A stretch of DNA of 6,187 nt, from NCBI GenBank assembly GCA_947375085.1, contig CANCEQ010000183.1, forward strand, positions 1 through 6,187, read 5' to 3'. A program made the translations under genes and the position numbers. Numbering within the stretch: the first letter of the stretch is position 1; every line of letters begins with the position of its first letter. Under the pieces are notes generated by a model. It saw nothing but the letters and a program-made list of their open reading frames with translations, did not search any database and was not told the DNA's origin. This DNA is from Flavobacteriales bacterium. GTDB taxonomy: Bacteria > Bacteroidota > Bacteroidia > Flavobacteriales > Crocinitomicaceae. Below are positions 1-6,187 of the stretch, piece after piece.

Positions 1-278
1 TTGAAATCATCTTTGTAATCAACTTTACCTGAATTAAGTATGTTGTCTCTTACTTTGTAAACATATTGATATACTTCTTTGTATTTAATTGAATCTAAAA
101 GAGGATATTGAGTAGGATTTCCATCAATTTCTGCAGCTACTTGGGCTCCTAAATCTTTGTCTTGTTGAACAGTAAATAAATTGATTCCTTTTCCTTTGTT
201 TTTAGACTTACTCGTTCCACAAGCCGAAATGATAGCGATAGCAAGGAAGAGAATTGAGAAGAATTTTATATTTTTCAT
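1..278 (-). CDS. M48-family metalloprotease lipoprotein, N-terminal part (cut by window start)
   Basis: Only the first 92 codons are present; the reading frame is open to base 1. The start is the ATG at 278-276, 24 bases after the stop of the PAP2-like gene. The product begins with a lipoprotein signal peptide: MKNIKF, a hydrophobic stretch (residues 6-17) and a lipobox I-S-A-C with the lipidated cysteine at residue 20. A Lys/Ser-rich linker (residues 23-31) follows. The next part (INLFTVQQDKDLGAQVAAEI, then YKEVYQYVYKVRDNILNSG and VDYKDDF) resembles, from memory, the segment before the HExxH domain in Bacteroidota M48 peptidases. The zinc motif itself would lie beyond the window, so catalytic activity cannot be checked. 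The residues after Cys20 are basic rather than acidic and therefore unlike the flavobacterial surface-export signal; an inward-facing, periplasmic lipoprotein is inferred. It is probably the last visible gene of the asnS-rpoN unit. Confidence 0.75.
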   Translation of the reverse strand, partial: MKNIKFFSILFLAIAIISACGTSKSKNKGKGINLFTVQQDKDLGAQVAAEIDGNPTQYPLLDSIKYKEVYQYVYKVRDNILNSGKVDYKDDF

Positions 279-302
279 TTTATATATGTTGTTTAATATC
301 AA

Positions 303-953
303 TTAATTACCAAAAGGATAAAATAGATTCAGTGCAAATGTAATAAGAAAGCTAAAAACATAGCCTACCAATAATTCCTTTGGAGTATGTTTTTCTAAAA
401 ATATACGGGAAGAAAGTACGATACCAGAAACAATAAATCCAAGTGCTAAAATCCAGATATTAAAGAAGAGTTGTTCTGAAAAATAAGCTAATAGAAATCC
501 GGTAAAAATTCCTACACCTGTTGCGTGTAGACTAACTTTGAAATAATTATTTACAATTGTAAAAATACTAATGATGACTGCCCCTGAAAGACACAAACCA
601 TACATGTATTTAGGTAAATGCAATTGATTCGAAGAAAGTAAGTAAAATAAAAACAAGCATGAAATACTCATGATAACCAAAGGAATTCGACGTTCTCTTT
701 TGTCATCCATTTCTAATGTCGTAATGACTTTCATGTTTTTTAACAGGAGGTATAAAAGTCCAGGAGCTACTACAGAAAACATAAAATAATAAATGATTAA
801 TACGATCTTGTTTTGAAGTGGCATTAAGTACAATGAATCGCCAGCTGCTAAATCAATAGGTTCTGAAGGAATAAACTCCACTAATATCAATGCGTAAATT
901 GGCATTAATATCGGCATTAAAACCCAAGAAATCGTTTGTGCGAGAAATCTCAT
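303..953 (-). CDS. PAP2-like (phosphatidic acid phosphatase superfamily) integral membrane protein
   Basis: This 216-residue protein is very hydrophobic, with about six or seven membrane segments by eye (roughly residues 8-28, 48-71, 93-107, 117-136, 145-158, 163-180, 196-213). Degenerate PAP2 motifs are visible. Motif 1 is reduced to K85-RERRIP (R89, P91) instead of K-x6-R-P. Motif 2 is S141-L-H143 with G146 instead of PSGH. Motif 3 is close to canonical, S182-R183-x5-H189-x3-E193, with Glu where the family usually has Asp. H143, R183 and H189 would be the catalytic histidines and phosphate-binding arginine. In the superfamily such enzymes dephosphorylate lipid phosphates or undecaprenyl pyrophosphate at the inner membrane; the substrate here is unknown and activity is inferred. 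The ATG at 953-951 overlaps the rpoN stop by one base (TAATG), so translation is probably coupled to rpoN. The M48 lipoprotein gene follows 24 bases later. Confidence 0.65.
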   Translation of the reverse strand: MRFLAQTISWVLMPILMPIYALILVEFIPSEPIDLAAGDSLYLMPLQNKIVLIIYYFMFSVVAPGLLYLLLKNMKVITTLEMDDKRERRIPLVIMSISCLFLFYLLSSNQLHLPKYMYGLCLSGAVIISIFTIVNNYFKVSLHATGVGIFTGFLLAYFSEQLFFNIWILALGFIVSGIVLSSRIFLEKHTPKELLVGYVFSFLITFALNLFYPFGN

Positions 954-2407
954 TATAATTCTTTACGTAAACGAGCAACAGGAATATTTAATTGTTCACG
1001 GTATTTAGCTACCGTTCTACGAGCAATATTGTAGCCTTTTTCTTTCAGAAGTTCCGTTAATTTTTCGTCGGTTAAAGGCTTGTGTTTTTCTTCACCTTCA
1101 ATTGCTTCAGAAAGAATTTTCTTTACTTCTCTTGTAGAAACCTCTTCACCAGCATCTGTAGAAAGTGATTCAGAAAAGAAATATTTTAAAGCAAACGTTC
1201 CATGTCCTGTTTGAACGTATTTACTATTTGCTACACGAGAAACAGTAGAAATATCAAGGTTTACAATTTCAGCAATATCCTTTAAAATCATTGGACGAAG
1301 ATTTGTTTCATCACCCGTTAAGAAGTATTCAAACTGATACATCATAATCGCTTGCATCGTGCTTAACAAAGTTGTTTGACGTTGTTTTATAGCATCAATA
1401 AACCATTTAGCACCATCCAACTTTTGCTTTACAAACATAACAGCATCCTTGTCTGATTTCGATGTTTTCGCTCCTTCAGAATACGTTCGTAACATATTTT
1501 CATAATCACGACTCACTTTAAGTTCAGGAGCATTTCTACCGTTCAGTGATAATTCTAATTTACCATCCGTTTCAACAATAACAAAATCAGGAATAATTTG
1601 TTGATGATTTTTTGGAGCTTCTTTCATTGAACCTCCTGGTTTTGGATTCAAACGAATAATTTCATCAATCGCTTCTTTTAAATCCTCATCAGAAATTTCT
1701 AATTTCTTTTGAATTTTATCGTAATGTTTTTTCGTAAATTCCTCGAAATGGTCCTCTAATATCTTTTTAGCAGTATAACGTGTAATATTTCCATCGTGAT
1801 CTCTACTGATTTGTAATAGCAAACATTCTCTTAAATTTCGTGCGCCAATTCCTGCAGGATCTAATTCTTGTACCAAACTCAAAACTTTTTCAACTTCTTC
1901 TTCTGTTGTTATAACATTAGCAGAAAAAGCTAAATCGTCTACAAGCGCTTCTATTTCTCGATTTAAATAACCAGATTCATCTAAATTCCCAATAATGGTA
2001 TCAGCAATCATAAATTGATCATCTGACAAATCGAGTAAATGTAATTGTTCAGTTAAACTTTGCTGAAAAGATTGTTCGCCAGAAAGAGGAACAACTCGTT
2101 CTTCATCGTCTTTACTTGTATTGTTAACTTGCGTTTTATAGTCTGCAGAATCTTCGTCGAAGTAATCAGAAATATCGAAATCGTCATTATCATTATCGGA
2201 GGAATCATCTGAATCATTCTCATATTCATCATTGAAATCGTCCTCCAGTTCATCCATCCCTTCTTCAAGAGCTGGATTTTCTTCCAATTCTTGTTTGATT
2301 CGTTGATCCAACTCCATAGTAGGCACTTGCAACAATTTCATCAACTGAATTTGTTGAGGAGATAATCGTTGTTCTAATTTCTGCGCAAGATATTGTTTTA
2401 AAGCCAT
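953..2407 (-). CDS. rpoN: RNA polymerase sigma-54 factor (RpoN)
   Basis: The 484-residue product is a full-length sigma-54, the alternative sigma factor that recognises -24/-12 (GG/GC) promoters and needs AAA+ enhancer-binding proteins to open them. Region I is the Gln/Leu-rich N-terminus (residues 4-47, with SPQQIQLMKLLQ and LEENPALEE). Region II is a highly acidic linker, residues 52-90. The core-binding domain carries LDESGYL (142-148), DPAGIGARNLRECL (183-196) and LNPKPG (253-258). The helix-turn-helix region includes LKDIAEIVNLDISTVSRVAN (375-394). The RpoN box ARRTVAKYRE is at 462-471, near the C-terminus. The start is the ATG at 2407; MALKQYLAQKLEQRLSPQQ is a typical sigma-54 beginning, and no Shine-Dalgarno sequence precedes it. 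It lies 93 bases after asnS, separated by a perfect palindrome, and its stop overlaps the start of the PAP2-like gene. No activator (AAA+) gene is visible nearby. Confidence 0.97.
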   Translation of the reverse strand: MALKQYLAQKLEQRLSPQQIQLMKLLQVPTMELDQRIKQELEENPALEEGMDELEDDFNDEYENDSDDSSDNDNDDFDISDYFDEDSADYKTQVNNTSKDDEERVVPLSGEQSFQQSLTEQLHLLDLSDDQFMIADTIIGNLDESGYLNREIEALVDDLAFSANVITTEEEVEKVLSLVQELDPAGIGARNLRECLLLQISRDHDGNITRYTAKKILEDHFEEFTKKHYDKIQKKLEISDEDLKEAIDEIIRLNPKPGGSMKEAPKNHQQIIPDFVIVETDGKLELSLNGRNAPELKVSRDYENMLRTYSEGAKTSKSDKDAVMFVKQKLDGAKWFIDAIKQRQTTLLSTMQAIMMYQFEYFLTGDETNLRPMILKDIAEIVNLDISTVSRVANSKYVQTGHGTFALKYFFSESLSTDAGEEVSTREVKKILSEAIEGEEKHKPLTDEKLTELLKEKGYNIARRTVAKYREQLNIPVARLRKEL

Positions 2408-2449
2408 TTTTGTTAATGTTGGATTTTTGATTTTGAATGTTTGATAATC

Positions 2450-2494
2450 TGATTTTTGTAGATACGTTACATTGTAACGTATCTACAAAAATCA
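2450..2494. repeat. Perfect 21-bp inverted repeat in the asnS-rpoN spacer (REP/MITE-like palindrome)
   Basis: Arms 2450-2470 and 2474-2494 pair at all 21 positions around a 3-base centre (ATT at 2471-2473). The inner half-site reads GTAGATACGTTACA and its mirror TGTAACGTATCTAC. The outer ends carry T5 on the left and A5 on the right on either strand, which is the opposite of the A-tract/U-tract order of an intrinsic terminator. Transcribed with the operon it would give a long 21-bp RNA hairpin between the asnS stop (2501) and the rpoN start (2407). The GTAGA...TCTAC ends recall dispersed palindromic repeats of Bacteroidota and cyanobacteria; membership in such a family is inferred from memory. 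It could affect RNA processing, stability or the asnS/rpoN expression ratio. Confidence 0.85.
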
Positions 2495-2500
2495 TTTACA

Positions 2501-3952
2501 TTAAAATTCAGCATTTTGAGGTGTTCTTGGGAATGGAATAACATCTCTAATATTTGACATACCAGTAACAAACATCACCATTCTTTCGAAACCTAAACCG
2601 AAACCAGCATGAGGAACTGAACCAAATTTACGGGTATCCATGTACCACCATAATTCATGTTCGTCGATATTGAAAGCGGCACATTTTTCTTTTAATATAT
2701 CCAAACGCTCTTCACGTTGAGAACCACCAACAATTTCTCCAATACCAGGGAATAAAACATCCATGGCAGCAACTGTTTGTTTTCCAGGATCACAACCATC
2801 ATTTTGACGCATGTAAAAAGCTTTAATTTCAGCAGGGTAATCTGTTAAAATAACTGGACAGTTGAATTCTTTTTCTACTAAATAACGTTCGTGCTCACTT
2901 TGTAAATCAATTCCCCAAGCAACATCGTACTTGAATTTTTTCTTTTTATAGTGATTTGAGTTCAATAAAACTTCAATAGCTTCAGTATAAGTTAAACGTT
3001 TGAAATCATTTTCAACAACAAATTTTAATCGATCGATTAACCCTAATTCATTACGTTCATTTTGAGGTTTTTGCGCTTGTTCAGCAGCATCTCTTTCGTG
3101 TAAGAATTGTAAATCGTCTGCACAGTTTTCAAGAATGAATTTACTGATGTATTTCAAAAACTCCTCTGTTAAATCCATGTTATCAGCTAAATCATTGAAA
3201 GCTACTTCAGGTTCAATCATCCAAAATTCTGCCAAGTGGCGAGAAGTATTTGAGTTTTCAGCACGGAAAGTTGGTCCAAATGTATACACTTGTCCTAAAG
3301 CCAAAGCAGCTAATTCAGCTTCTAATTGTCCTGATACAGTTAAGTTTACCGCTTTCCCGAAGAAATCTTCTTTGAAATCAACTGTTCCATCTTCATTTAA
3401 TGGGGGATTGATTGGGTCTAAATTGGTAACTCGGAACATTTCTCCAGCTCCTTCAGCATCAGAACCTGTGATGATTGGTGTATGAAGGTAAAAGAATCCT
3501 TTGTCATTGAAAAATTTATGAATTGCAAATGCAACATTGTGACGAATTCTGAAAACAGCACCAAACGTATTTGTTCTAAAACGTAAGTGAGCTTGTTCTC
3601 TTAAATAATCTAAACTATGTTTTTTAGGTTGCATTACCGTTTTTTGAATATCATCTGGATTTGCTTCTCCAATGATTTCAATTTCAGAAACTTGCAACTC
3701 AACTGCTTGACCAGCACCTTGAGATTCAACCAAAGTTCCTTTTAAACCAACTGCAGAACCAGTTGTTATTTTTTTAAGTATTGCTTCATCAAAATTTTCG
3801 AACTCAACAACTGCTTGTAATGTTTTGATTGTTGAACCATCATTCACTTGAATGAAACGATTACTACGAAATCCTCGTACCCAACCTTTCACAATAAGCT
3901 CTTTACCAATCTCAGGTTGAGCAAAAACATCTACAATTTTAATTCTTTTCAT
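2501..3952 (-). CDS. asnS: Asparaginyl-tRNA synthetase
   Basis: This class IIb aminoacyl-tRNA synthetase charges tRNA-Asn with asparagine using ATP, in the cytoplasm. The 483-residue protein has an N-terminal OB-fold anticodon-binding domain (about residues 15-100, beginning with [20 protein letters not shown]). The catalytic domain follows from about 120: [17 protein letters not shown] (157-173), [11 protein letters not shown] (204-214), class II motif 2 with [11 protein letters not shown] (229-239) and EFWMIEPE (242-249), and motif 3 [11 protein letters not shown] (450-460) followed by PFPRTP (473-478). The [11 protein letters not shown] and PFPRTP signatures favour AsnRS over AspRS or LysRS. 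Compared with the E. coli enzyme (466 residues, from memory) it has extra residues around 287-303 (Gln/Asn-rich) and near 384-390. The ATG at 3952 gives the normal N-terminus. It is the first gene after the metK terminator and leads into rpoN. Confidence 0.97.
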   Translation of the reverse strand: MKRIKIVDVFAQPEIGKELIVKGWVRGFRSNRFIQVNDGSTIKTLQAVVEFENFDEAILKKITTGSAVGLKGTLVESQGAGQAVELQVSEIEIIGEANPDDIQKTVMQPKKHSLDYLREQAHLRFRTNTFGAVFRIRHNVAFAIHKFFNDKGFFYLHTPIITGSDAEGAGEMFRVTNLDPINPPLNEDGTVDFKEDFFGKAVNLTVSGQLEAELAALALGQVYTFGPTFRAENSNTSRHLAEFWMIEPEVAFNDLADNMDLTEEFLKYISKFILENCADDLQFLHERDAAEQAQKPQNERNELGLIDRLKFVVENDFKRLTYTEAIEVLLNSNHYKKKKFKYDVAWGIDLQSEHERYLVEKEFNCPVILTDYPAEIKAFYMRQNDGCDPGKQTVAAMDVLFPGIGEIVGGSQREERLDILKEKCAAFNIDEHELWWYMDTRKFGSVPHAGFGLGFERMVMFVTGMSNIRDVIPFPRTPQNAEF

Positions 3953-3973
3953 ATTAAGTATAAATTCGTTGGG

Positions 3974-4005
3974 TAAAAATAACGCAAAAAAATGGTGTTT
4001 TGAAA
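3974..4005 (-). promoter_or_regulatory. Candidate promoter for asnS (Bacteroidota type)
   Basis: On the minus strand a TTTC (4005-4002) is followed after 20 bases by TATTTTTA (3981-3974), against the published Flavobacterium consensus TTG-N17-23-TAnnTTTG. Each box has one mismatch. It lies downstream of the metK terminator and about 20 bases before the asnS ATG, so the position makes sense, but in DNA this AT-rich such matches occur by chance. Confidence 0.3.
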
Positions 4006-4010
4006 GGATT

Positions 4011-4053
4011 TTAAAAAATAAAAGCCCGTTTAAGTAATCTCAAACGGGCTTTT
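4011..4053 (-). terminator. Intrinsic terminator downstream of metK
   Basis: Stem arms 4020-4031 and 4042-4053 pair perfectly over 12 bp (AAAAGCCCGTTT with AAACGGGCTTTT) around a 10-base loop. On the minus strand the stem is followed by A and then six T (4018-4013). It begins 19 bases after the metK stop codon, so it ends the mtnB-metK transcription unit and separates it from asnS. On the plus strand the T tract is only four bases and no plus-strand gene needs it. Confidence 0.9.
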
Positions 4054-4071
4054 AATATGATTAAGCTTTTC

Positions 4072-5328
4072 TTATAAATTCAAAGCAGCTTTTACTTTAT
4101 CTACGTAGTCTAATTTTTCCCATGTAAACAATTCAACTTCTTTTTCTAAGAAAGATCCATCTGGACGTTTGAAACGTTTTGTAACTACTTCATTTTTTCT
4201 TCCCATGTGCCCGTAAGCAGCAGTTTCAGAATAGATAGGATTACGTAATTTTAAACGTTGTTCGATGAAGTAAGGACGCATATCAAAAATTCCTGATACA
4301 ACTTTCGCTAAATCACCATCAGACATATTTACTTTAGAAGTTCCGTAAGTAGTGATGAATAAACCACAAGGTTCAGCAACACCAATTGCATAAGATACTT
4401 GAACTAAAACTTCGTCACAAACACCTGCAGCAACTAAATTTTTAGCAATATGACGTGTAGCATAAGCAGCTGAACGGTCTACTTTTGAAGGATCTTTTCC
4501 AGAGAATGCACCTCCACCGTGAGCACCTTTACCACCGTAAGTATCAACGATAATTTTACGACCAGTTAAACCTGTATCTCCGTGAGGTCCACCAATTACG
4601 AATTTCCCTGTTGGGTTAATATGGTAAGTGATTTGATCATTGAACAATACTTGTAATTCTGGTTTTAATTTCGCTTTTACTCTTGGAATTACGATATTGA
4701 TAATGTCAGCTTTGATTTTAGCTAACATTGCTTCTTCTGAATCAAAATCATCATGTTGAGTAGAAACTACGATAGAATCTATTCTTTGTGGAATGTTGTC
4801 ATCAGAATACTCAATTGTTACTTGAGATTTAGCATCTGGACGTAAATAACCAATTAAGTCAGTATGATTATTTCGGATTCCAGAAAGTTCTTGAAGAATT
4901 TTATGCGCTAAATCTAATGCTAAAGGCATATAATTTTCAGTTTCTTTTGTAGCATAACCAAACATCATACCTTGATCACCAGCACCTTGTTCTTCTGGGT
5001 TTTTACGATCAACTCCTTGATTAATATCAGCAGATTGTTCGTGAATTGCAGAAATAATTCCACAAGAATTCGCTTCGAACATATATTCTGATTTCGTGTA
5101 ACCAATTTTAGAGATTACATCACGAGCAATCGTTTGAACATCTAAATAAGTTGAAGTATTCACCTCACCTGCAAGAACAACCAAACCAGTAGTAACTAAT
5201 GTTTCACAAGCAACTTTTGATTGTGGATCAAACGCCATGAAGTTATCAATTAATGCGTCTGAAATTTGGTCAGAAATTTTATCAGGATGCCCTTCAGAAA
5301 CTGACTCTGATGTAAACAAATATGACAT
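4072..5328 (-). CDS. metK: S-adenosylmethionine synthetase (methionine adenosyltransferase)
   Basis: The enzyme makes S-adenosylmethionine from methionine and ATP, releasing phosphate and pyrophosphate, in the cytoplasm. The 418-residue protein starts with the usual [17 protein letters not shown] (13-17) contributes His14 and Asp16 to the active site. [12 protein letters not shown] (115-126) is the ATP-binding signature, [13 protein letters not shown] (246-258) carries the conserved Asp251, Arg257 and Lys258, and [19 protein letters not shown] (271-289) is the phosphate-binding loop. It is longer than E. coli MetK (384 residues, from memory), mainly through an insertion of about 20-25 residues between HMGR (374-377) and FTWEK (401-405), a form I recall as usual in Bacteroidota. 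It lies 65 bases after mtnB, a gene of the same SAM/methionine cycle, and is followed by a strong terminator. No SAM riboswitch is visible in the short leader. Confidence 0.98.
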   Translation of the reverse strand: MSYLFTSESVSEGHPDKISDQISDALIDNFMAFDPQSKVACETLVTTGLVVLAGEVNTSTYLDVQTIARDVISKIGYTKSEYMFEANSCGIISAIHEQSADINQGVDRKNPEEQGAGDQGMMFGYATKETENYMPLALDLAHKILQELSGIRNNHTDLIGYLRPDAKSQVTIEYSDDNIPQRIDSIVVSTQHDDFDSEEAMLAKIKADIINIVIPRVKAKLKPELQVLFNDQITYHINPTGKFVIGGPHGDTGLTGRKIIVDTYGGKGAHGGGAFSGKDPSKVDRSAAYATRHIAKNLVAAGVCDEVLVQVSYAIGVAEPCGLFITTYGTSKVNMSDGDLAKVVSGIFDMRPYFIEQRLKLRNPIYSETAAYGHMGRKNEVVTKRFKRPDGSFLEKEVELFTWEKLDYVDKVKAALNL

Positions 5329-5355
5329 TTTATAGAATTTTAATTAATTAGATTA

Positions 5356-5385
5356 CGAAAGTAATAAAATTTTAATTGATTGAAA
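5356..5385 (-). promoter_or_regulatory. Candidate promoter for metK (Bacteroidota type)
   Basis: In the 65-base gap between mtnB and metK, the minus strand has TTTC (5385-5382), an 18-base spacer and TACTTTCG (5363-5356), one mismatch to each box of TTG-N17-23-TAnnTTTG. It would start metK transcripts roughly 20-25 bases ahead of the ATG. If real, metK can be expressed apart from mtnB. The match is weak and the region is very AT-rich. Confidence 0.3.
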
Positions 5386-5393
5386 GTATTATA

Positions 5394-6008
5394 CTAAATT
5401 AATCGACTTTTAATCATCCATTCGCATTGGCATAAATACTCCAATGTTTCAAGATGTCTTTTGGCTTCAAATAGATTTTTACCCCAAGCATACGTTCCAT
5501 GTTTGCGCATGATGAATGTATGATTCGAAAGTTTTTCTTTGTTCTTTTTCAAAACTTCAGAAAACTCAATCATATCTTGTGTATTATCGAAAATTGGTAT
5601 TTCAACTGTATTATTATGCGTTGTTTGACCAGCAAATCCTTTTTGAACTTCATATCCTTCAAATTGGATTTCATGTTTTTCAAGATTAGAAATTAAAACA
5701 GGATAAACAGAATGACTATGTAAGATTACTCCTGTTTCAGGAAACAAATCATATAAAACACAATGAATCAAAGTTTCGGCAGAAGGAGTAGCATGAATAA
5801 ATTCACCTGTAGGTTTTCCTGAATTGTCTACCGTTATAAAATCGGAAGCAATAAATTTAGATTTATCTACTCCAGAACGCGAAACAAAAATATCTGAATT
5901 TTCAAATTTGAATGAATAATTCGTTGATGTAGCAGGCGACCAACCTTTTGAGTTATATTCTCGAATGGTTGATGCAATTTCTTCTTTTAAAAGTTCAATT
6001 TGATTCAT
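5394..6008 (-). CDS. mtnB: Methylthioribulose-1-phosphate dehydratase (class II aldolase/adducin family)
   Basis: MtnB removes water from 5-methylthioribulose 1-phosphate to give 2,3-diketo-5-methylthiopentyl 1-phosphate, a cytoplasmic step of the methionine salvage pathway. The 204-residue product is a single class II aldolase/adducin domain. The pattern fits MtnB: GWSPATSTNYS (22-32), VSRSGVDKS (42-50), SAETLIH (76-82), zinc ligands His97 and His99 in HSHS and His170 in MRKHGTYAWG (167-176), and GYEVQKGFAG (118-127), where Glu120 aligns with the catalytic acid of human APIP (Glu139). PIFDNTQD (138-145) is also typical. The usual ATSGN/ATSSN motif is ATSTN here. L-fuculose- or ribulose-phosphate aldolases share the fold, but the GYE..KG, IFDNTQD and HG.YAWG signatures argue for MtnB. 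No mtnA, mtnC, mtnD or mtnK is adjacent on the visible side. The neighbour metK supports a role in the SAM cycle. Confidence 0.87.
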   Translation of the reverse strand: MNQIELLKEEIASTIREYNSKGWSPATSTNYSFKFENSDIFVSRSGVDKSKFIASDFITVDNSGKPTGEFIHATPSAETLIHCVLYDLFPETGVILHSHSVYPVLISNLEKHEIQFEGYEVQKGFAGQTTHNNTVEIPIFDNTQDMIEFSEVLKKNKEKLSNHTFIMRKHGTYAWGKNLFEAKRHLETLEYLCQCEWMIKSRLI

Positions 6009-6012
6009 AATT

Positions 6013-6041
6013 CAAAAATACTAGAAAATATTGTTCTGAAA
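6013..6041 (-). promoter_or_regulatory. Candidate promoter immediately upstream of mtnB
   Basis: On the minus strand TTTC (6041-6038) is followed after 17 bases by TATTTTTG (6020-6013), a full match to the flavobacterial -7 box TAnnTTTG; the -33 box has one mismatch. The box ends only four bases before the mtnB ATG (6008), so transcription would begin at or next to the start codon and give a leaderless or nearly leaderless mRNA. No terminator separates mtnB from metK, so this promoter could also serve metK. Confidence 0.4.
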
Positions 6042-6097
6042 TATGACTAGTCCTAAATAGACGTTACATATTTAAAGTAAAAATAATTAAATATTAC

Positions 6098-6125
6098 ATA
6101 CCAGCAAACACGTGTTTGCTGGTAT
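6098..6125. terminator. Perfect 28-bp palindrome, probable (bidirectional) terminator
   Basis: Arms 6098-6111 and 6112-6125 are exact reverse complements (ATACCAGCAAACAC / GTGTTTGCTGGTAT) with no spacer and CACGTG at the centre; as RNA it would fold with a short ACGU loop. On the plus strand it runs into TTTTGGTTTTG; on the minus strand it is preceded by A5 and followed by an AT-rich stretch with a T5 some 15 bases on. It would suit the end of a gene entering from the right edge on the minus strand, about 90 bases before mtnB. A dyad operator for a dimeric regulator is the alternative. Confidence 0.5.
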
Positions 6126-6154
6126 TTTTGGTTTTGTACGTTTTTATTTTAATC

Positions 6155-6187
6155 TCATTTTGTTGATGCATGTATTTCGGCGTATTC
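6155..6187 (-). CDS. Possible last codons of a gene entering from the right edge
   Basis: Reading the minus strand from base 6187 gives ten codons (EYAEIHASTK) and a TGA at 6157-6155. The stop lies about 30 bases before the palindrome at 6125-6098, a normal distance for a terminator. The piece is too short for recognition. A second minus frame is also open from the edge to a TAA inside the spacer, and a plus-strand ATG at 6166 is open to the edge, so the assignment is weak. Confidence 0.2.
   Translation of the reverse strand, partial: EYAEIHASTK

Noticed and set aside
2320..2335. A GGCAC...TTGCA string that recalls a sigma-54 promoter
   Set aside because: It lies inside the rpoN coding sequence, and the two elements are directly adjacent instead of separated by the needed spacing.
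2053..2495. Two overlapping minus-strand open frames (2053-2268 and 2265-2495)
   Set aside because: The first is a different-frame shadow of the Asp/Glu-rich part of rpoN, and the second runs through the rpoN start and the palindrome. Neither has protein-like composition.
3135..3485. Plus-strand open frame of 116 codons inside asnS
   Set aside because: It is antisense to conserved AsnRS motif 2 coding sequence and has no recognisable domain; it is a shadow of asnS.
5329..5393. A SAM-sensing riboswitch ahead of metK
   Set aside because: The gap is only 65 bases, nearly all A/T, with no G/C-rich paired elements or pseudoknot-like pattern of known SAM riboswitch classes.
5499..5696. Plus-strand open frame of 65 codons inside mtnB
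   Set aside because: It is antisense to the catalytic core of mtnB, with a Phe/Ile/Asn-rich composition expected from chance in AT-rich DNA.
6057..6070. TAGACGTTACAT, similar to half of the palindrome at 2450-2494
   Set aside because: Only about nine bases match without a gap (ACGTTACAT) and there is no inverted partner nearby; chance is a sufficient explanation.
6123..6130. Plus-strand TATTTTTG as a promoter for a rightward gene starting at the ATG at 6166
   Set aside because: It overlaps the arm of the palindrome and its T tract, has no TTG at the right upstream distance, and only seven codons are visible before the window ends.

Overview
The window reads as chromosomal DNA of a Bacteroidota bacterium, most likely class Flavobacteriia. 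The DNA is AT-rich. There are no Shine-Dalgarno-type sites ahead of the starts; A/T-rich leaders and candidate TAnnTTTG-type promoters are seen instead. RpoN, AsnRS and MetK carry insertions or linkers that I recall as usual in this phylum. Genus cannot be fixed from the window; a Weeksellaceae-like flavobacterium (Empedobacter/Chryseobacterium type) is a guess.

All recognisable genes lie on the minus strand, so the order of transcription runs from the right edge to the left. 6009-6187 is mostly non-coding and holds a perfect 28-bp palindrome (6098-6125), probably a terminator, and perhaps the last codons of a gene entering from the right. Then come mtnB (6008-5394, methionine salvage) and metK (5328-4072, SAM synthetase). 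metK is closed by a strong intrinsic terminator at about 4053-4013. A second unit follows: asnS (3952-2501, asparaginyl-tRNA synthetase), rpoN (2407-953, sigma-54), a six- to seven-helix PAP2-like membrane protein (953-303) whose start overlaps the rpoN stop by one base, and the N-terminal 92 codons of an M48-type metalloprotease lipoprotein (278 to 1, cut by the window edge).

mtnB and metK belong to the same metabolic loop: MetK makes S-adenosylmethionine, and MtnB helps recover methionine from the methylthioadenosine released when SAM is used in polyamine and related reactions. The asnS-rpoN-PAP2-M48 group looks like a housekeeping operon without an obvious shared pathway.

The most unusual non-coding structure is a perfect inverted repeat of 21-bp arms around a 3-base centre (2450-2494), placed exactly between asnS and rpoN. 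It has no U-tract, so it is not a standard terminator. It looks like a dispersed palindromic (REP/MITE-like) element and may act as an RNA hairpin inside the operon. I did not find a convincing undescribed multi-gene system; the rest is ordinary core genome.
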